Assembly: GCA_002104895.1 (NCBI GenBank)
Contig: MCFG01000295.1
Coordinates: forward strand, 12,501-67,500
Source of the DNA: Anaeromyces robustus
Taxonomy: Eukaryota > Neocallimastigomycota > Neocallimastigomycetes > Neocallimastigales > Neocallimastigaceae
DNA length: 55,000 bases
Direction of reading: 5' to 3'
Below, in pieces: positions 51,586 through 55,000 of this stretch (its first letter is position 1; each line of letters begins with the position of its first letter). The notes under the pieces are model-generated. The model made no database searches. It was not told the DNA's origin and saw only the letters and a program-made list of their open reading frames with translations. The position numbers and the translations under genes were made by a program.

Positions 51586-53490
51586 TTAATAATAATAATA
51601 AAATTAATAATAATATAATATGAATATATTCAAATAATTAATAATTATTAAATATATTATTACCCATCATCATCATTATTCTTATCTTTTGTATATAATC
51701 GAATATCATTTAATATTATTTTTTCATAGTTTGAATCTTCATATTTATTTTTAAAATATAAAGACATCGTTTTTCCAAATGATTTTCCAATTTTACCAAG
51801 TTCTTTTATAGAATAATGAAAACCTTTTGTTGATGTTAGATCTGATCCACATATTGAAGTTTCCATTGTGTAACTTTTTAAAACATTATACTTTTTTTTC
51901 ATTGTTATCTTAATGAATTAATTATATATATATATATTATTAATTTATTAATTTATAAAAAATTTCAATATATTAATTTTAAATTATTACTCTTCCAGTT
52001 CCCTCTTTAATTTTCTCAATATTAAAATGACATCTATTATAGAATACATAATCCTTATTGTGAGTCGAAAATATATATGGGAAAACTCTTTCTTTAAACC
52101 TTTTAATAATATTTAAAAAAAAATTATATGTATTATTAAATAAAAATAATAAATATATAAAAAAATACAATTATTTATTAATAAAAATATATATATACAT
52201 ATATATACACTATTATCAGAAAAATATTAATAATAATATTACAATATTATACCTATTTTCATCATTATTATCATTATTACATCCATATAAAAAAGTTCCA
52301 AATTTTCTACTATGTCCATGAAAATCTACAAACATTTCAATATCATTTGTCTCAAATGTTTTTTCTATCATTTTTATTACATAATATATTTCAGGGGAAT
52401 ATTTCAGTAGTTTTTTATCGGTTAAACGCCACTATATAAAAAAGGAATTAATATATAAATTAAATATTATTCATTAAAATTATAATTAATATCATTTTTA
52501 TTCATTACACAGCGGTTTAGATCATATCCTGTTAGTGAGCATCTACTATTCCCCTTAATTATTATTTAATTTTTATATAAAATTGAATTAATATTTAATA
52601 ATATTTTTAAAAATAATATATCTTATTATTTATAATAAATTAATAAATATTTACTGTAATTACACCATCTATATTGAATAATATATTTAAAAAAATTTTA
52701 ATTAAAATATATATATAAATATATTGTTATTTATTTAATAGATTAATCCTCTCTATAAAGTTGTTTTATTTTAATATATTATTAAAAGTTATAAAAGTAG
52801 ATACCAGGATTTAGCATGGGAATAATTTTTACAATATAATTATCTCTTAAGTATTTTGCTTCTTTACTATTTCCTATCATGAATTCAATAAATCCCTTAA
52901 AAAAATAAAAAAAGAGTGAGATTTAACATTATTTGTATAGATGTAAATATTAACATTATCTAATTATTATTATTACTGATATTAACTTTAATTATAAAGC
53001 TACTATTTGATTCACCTATTAATATTCAATATAATAATTATATACAATTTAATGAATTAATTTCGGTACAAAATTCAATTTATTACATAATAATCAATAA
53101 GAAATTCATTATTTAAAAAGATTATTAATTATAATTAATAATTTATATTTACTTGGATGAACTCTTCCAGTAACAATAATGACTTTTTTATTTTCATTAT
53201 TAATTTCATTATTTGTTATTGTTAATAGATCAATGCTAATAATGTTGAATATAAGAATAAGTTAATACATATATAATAATTATAAAAATGATATAATTAT
53301 ATACTAATTGAATCAAAATTTACTTATTTTTTATTAGCGATTCCCCAATTACTTCATGACTAAATATATTACATATTTCATTAATCTTTTTCAATTCTTT
53401 AATATCTCTTAATAAATATTTATTTATATATATTTATTATTTATTATTATTATTATTATTTATTATTATTATTATTGTTATTATTATTTA

Positions 53491-53537
<47 letters not shown>

Positions 53538-55000
53538 TTACTTTTGAAGATCTGAATAAGTATATGGATAACAATATGCAATATAACAAGTATCATTATG
53601 TTCAGGGAAGATAATTGTTATATCTAACAAATAAGTACATTTAACATTAGAACTTTTTTTATTTTTAGTATAACTAATATTATATCCAGTTCTGTACCAT
53701 CCAATATCTAAATAATTTAATGTAAAATAGATGTTAAGTTTCTTTTTTTTTTTTTTTTTTTAAGAATATAATATATTGAATTATTTATTTATATATATAA
53801 TCATTGTTAAAATACATATATAATATTAATTTAATTATTGTATAATATTATATTAAGCTTTATTTACTCTCTTTTTGTTCTTTTTTCTTAGAATACATCA
53901 GAACTTGCATTCCATTATTAAATAAACTTTTTGGTTTTGTAAAATTGCCTAATGTAAATTGATATTCATGATTACCCAGCATATTTTTTACTTGAAAAAA
54001 AAACCATTGAGTATGACCTCAATAATATATAATAAAAATATATATATTATATACATATATATACAATTATTAAAAAAAAAAAAAAAAAGAATGTTTATAA
54101 ATTATAATAACAATATTTTTTTATCATTTATTTCTATTTATCTGAAATATTCATGAATATTTATAAAAAACATACCATTTGTATTAAAATCAGTTTTTAA
54201 TTGTAAAAAATATGAAAAATCATCACTAATTATTTATATTCATATAATATTTTATTATTTAATATATTTGAATATTTAAAAATAAATAATATATATAATT
54301 TTATGTATTTATATATTCTTGTTATTCCAAATATATACATTCTTATTGCTTTACTTAAATTTCCACTTTCAAATCTTGAATCAAATATTAATGGGGGTGC
54401 ATTATTATTGATCGATCTCTTAAAATTTATTATTAATGTTAAATTATAAATTATATAATTTATATAATTAATTAACACTTTTAAACATTATATATAAAAA
54501 ATAAACTGTGATTGTATTGTATTGTATTGTATTGTATTCATTAATAATTACAGGTGTCGGTATTTCATTCCAATATTCATTATATACTGTATATGGTTCA
54601 AAATCATGATTTTTATTAATATTTGATTCTAATTCTTCTATTGGATCTTCTGCTATTATATAATATTTTAATTGATAACGTAAGATAATTAAAAGAATTT
54701 TTTTTATTATTTTAATTTTTATTAATCATATTTTCCAATAATATAGTATATATTAATAAATTCTTATTTACATATATAAAAACTATCTTGTTCAGTCGTT
54801 TCAATAAATGATGGAAGTAATCGAGCACACTGTTTTCCTTTTGGACTATTTTTTTTCATCCATATGAATATATATATTTATATTAAAATTGAATATATGC
54901 AAAGATAATATAATATTCTTAATAAGTATCATTACAATATTGGTTTATATCCTTTATTTTCATCAATGACAGGTAATGGCATAGGGTCAGCGGATTGCAT
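49567..55000 (-). CDS. Cytosolic carboxypeptidase (M14 CCP/AGBL family), 5' end possibly outside the window
   Basis: Twenty-two minus-strand exons, from one touching base 55000 to 49567-50295, join in frame to 943 residues. The window edge is an in-frame ATG, but this may be internal. The CCP N-domain shows IFDSRFESGNLSKAIR, HTQWFFFQVKNM and YIAYCYPYTYSDLQ. The peptidase domain has HPSE (zinc ligands His at 53157-53159 and Glu at 53011-53013, split by an intron), IPMLNPDGVI, CSLTGYDLNR and FVDFHGHSRK (third ligand at 52318-52320). The catalytic Glu is in SYTMETSICGSD (51861-51863). All key residues are present, so it should be active. These enzymes remove glutamates from tubulin tails and other proteins and are common in organisms with flagella. 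After about residue 520 comes a low-complexity Lys-, Asn- and Ser-rich tail. The tail exons between 50398 and 51050 are short and less certain, and the DGVIT exon is only 14 bases. Confidence 0.92.
51515..51583. repeat. AAT trinucleotide array in a carboxypeptidase intron
   Basis: About 22 copies of ata/aat in the intron between the exon ending at 51664 and the exon starting at 51507. Confidence 0.9.
53441..53533. repeat. ATT trinucleotide array in a carboxypeptidase intron
   Basis: Imperfect att array with occasional ttt and ttg interruptions between the YTYSDLQ exon and the following DIKELKK exon. Confidence 0.85.

Overview
The window is very AT-rich nuclear DNA from a eukaryote. It carries eight protein-coding genes, most split by many short AT-rich GT-AG introns, with long homopolymers, microsatellites, and Asn/Ser-rich inserts inside proteins. 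The gene set (SCAP-like sterol sensor, cytosolic carboxypeptidase, Arp2/3 subunit, copine, Ctf4, and a possible shelterin TPP1 relative) together with the base composition best fits an early-diverging zoosporic fungus, most likely an anaerobic gut fungus (Neocallimastigomycota). A dictyostelid-like amoeba is the main alternative. This assignment is inference; no rRNA or other phylogenetic marker is present.

Layout. (1) 309-1811 (+): two-exon triose-phosphate-transporter-family membrane protein. (2) 1812-6615: gene-free, with a conspicuously less AT-rich island at about 3430-4390, a hairpin-bearing direct repeat and a long AAAT array. (3) 6616-13628 (+): seven-exon SCAP-like protein with a sterol-sensing domain and a WD40 tail. 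(4) 13629-16833: gene-free, with a minisatellite. (5) 16834-19397 (-): four-exon copine. (6) 19398-23341: divergent intergenic region rich in microsatellites. (7) 23342-30314 (+): 22-exon Ctf4/AND-1/WDHD1 replisome adaptor. (8) 31159-35978 (+): 14-exon Rho guanine-nucleotide exchange factor with the order CH-DH-PH-WW-WW. (9) 36871-45567 (-): 12-exon gene for a protein of about 2430 residues, with an N-terminal OB-fold resembling TPP1/Tpz1 and a huge Asn/Glu/Lys-rich repetitive tail. (10) 47223-48802 (-): four-exon ARPC3. (11) 49567-55000 (-): cytosolic carboxypeptidase (tubulin deglutamylase family); its 5' end may lie beyond the window.

The genes do not form a pathway. Loose themes are membrane and lipid sensing (SCAP, copine), actin and Rho signalling (RhoGEF, ARPC3), microtubule modification (carboxypeptidase), and chromosome maintenance (Ctf4 and the TPP1-like protein). 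Exon models were built by hand from splice sites; every junction keeps the reading frame across the whole gene. The most notable candidate is the TPP1-like protein, whose tail also carries SILK and RVxF-type motifs that would predict recruitment of protein phosphatase 1.
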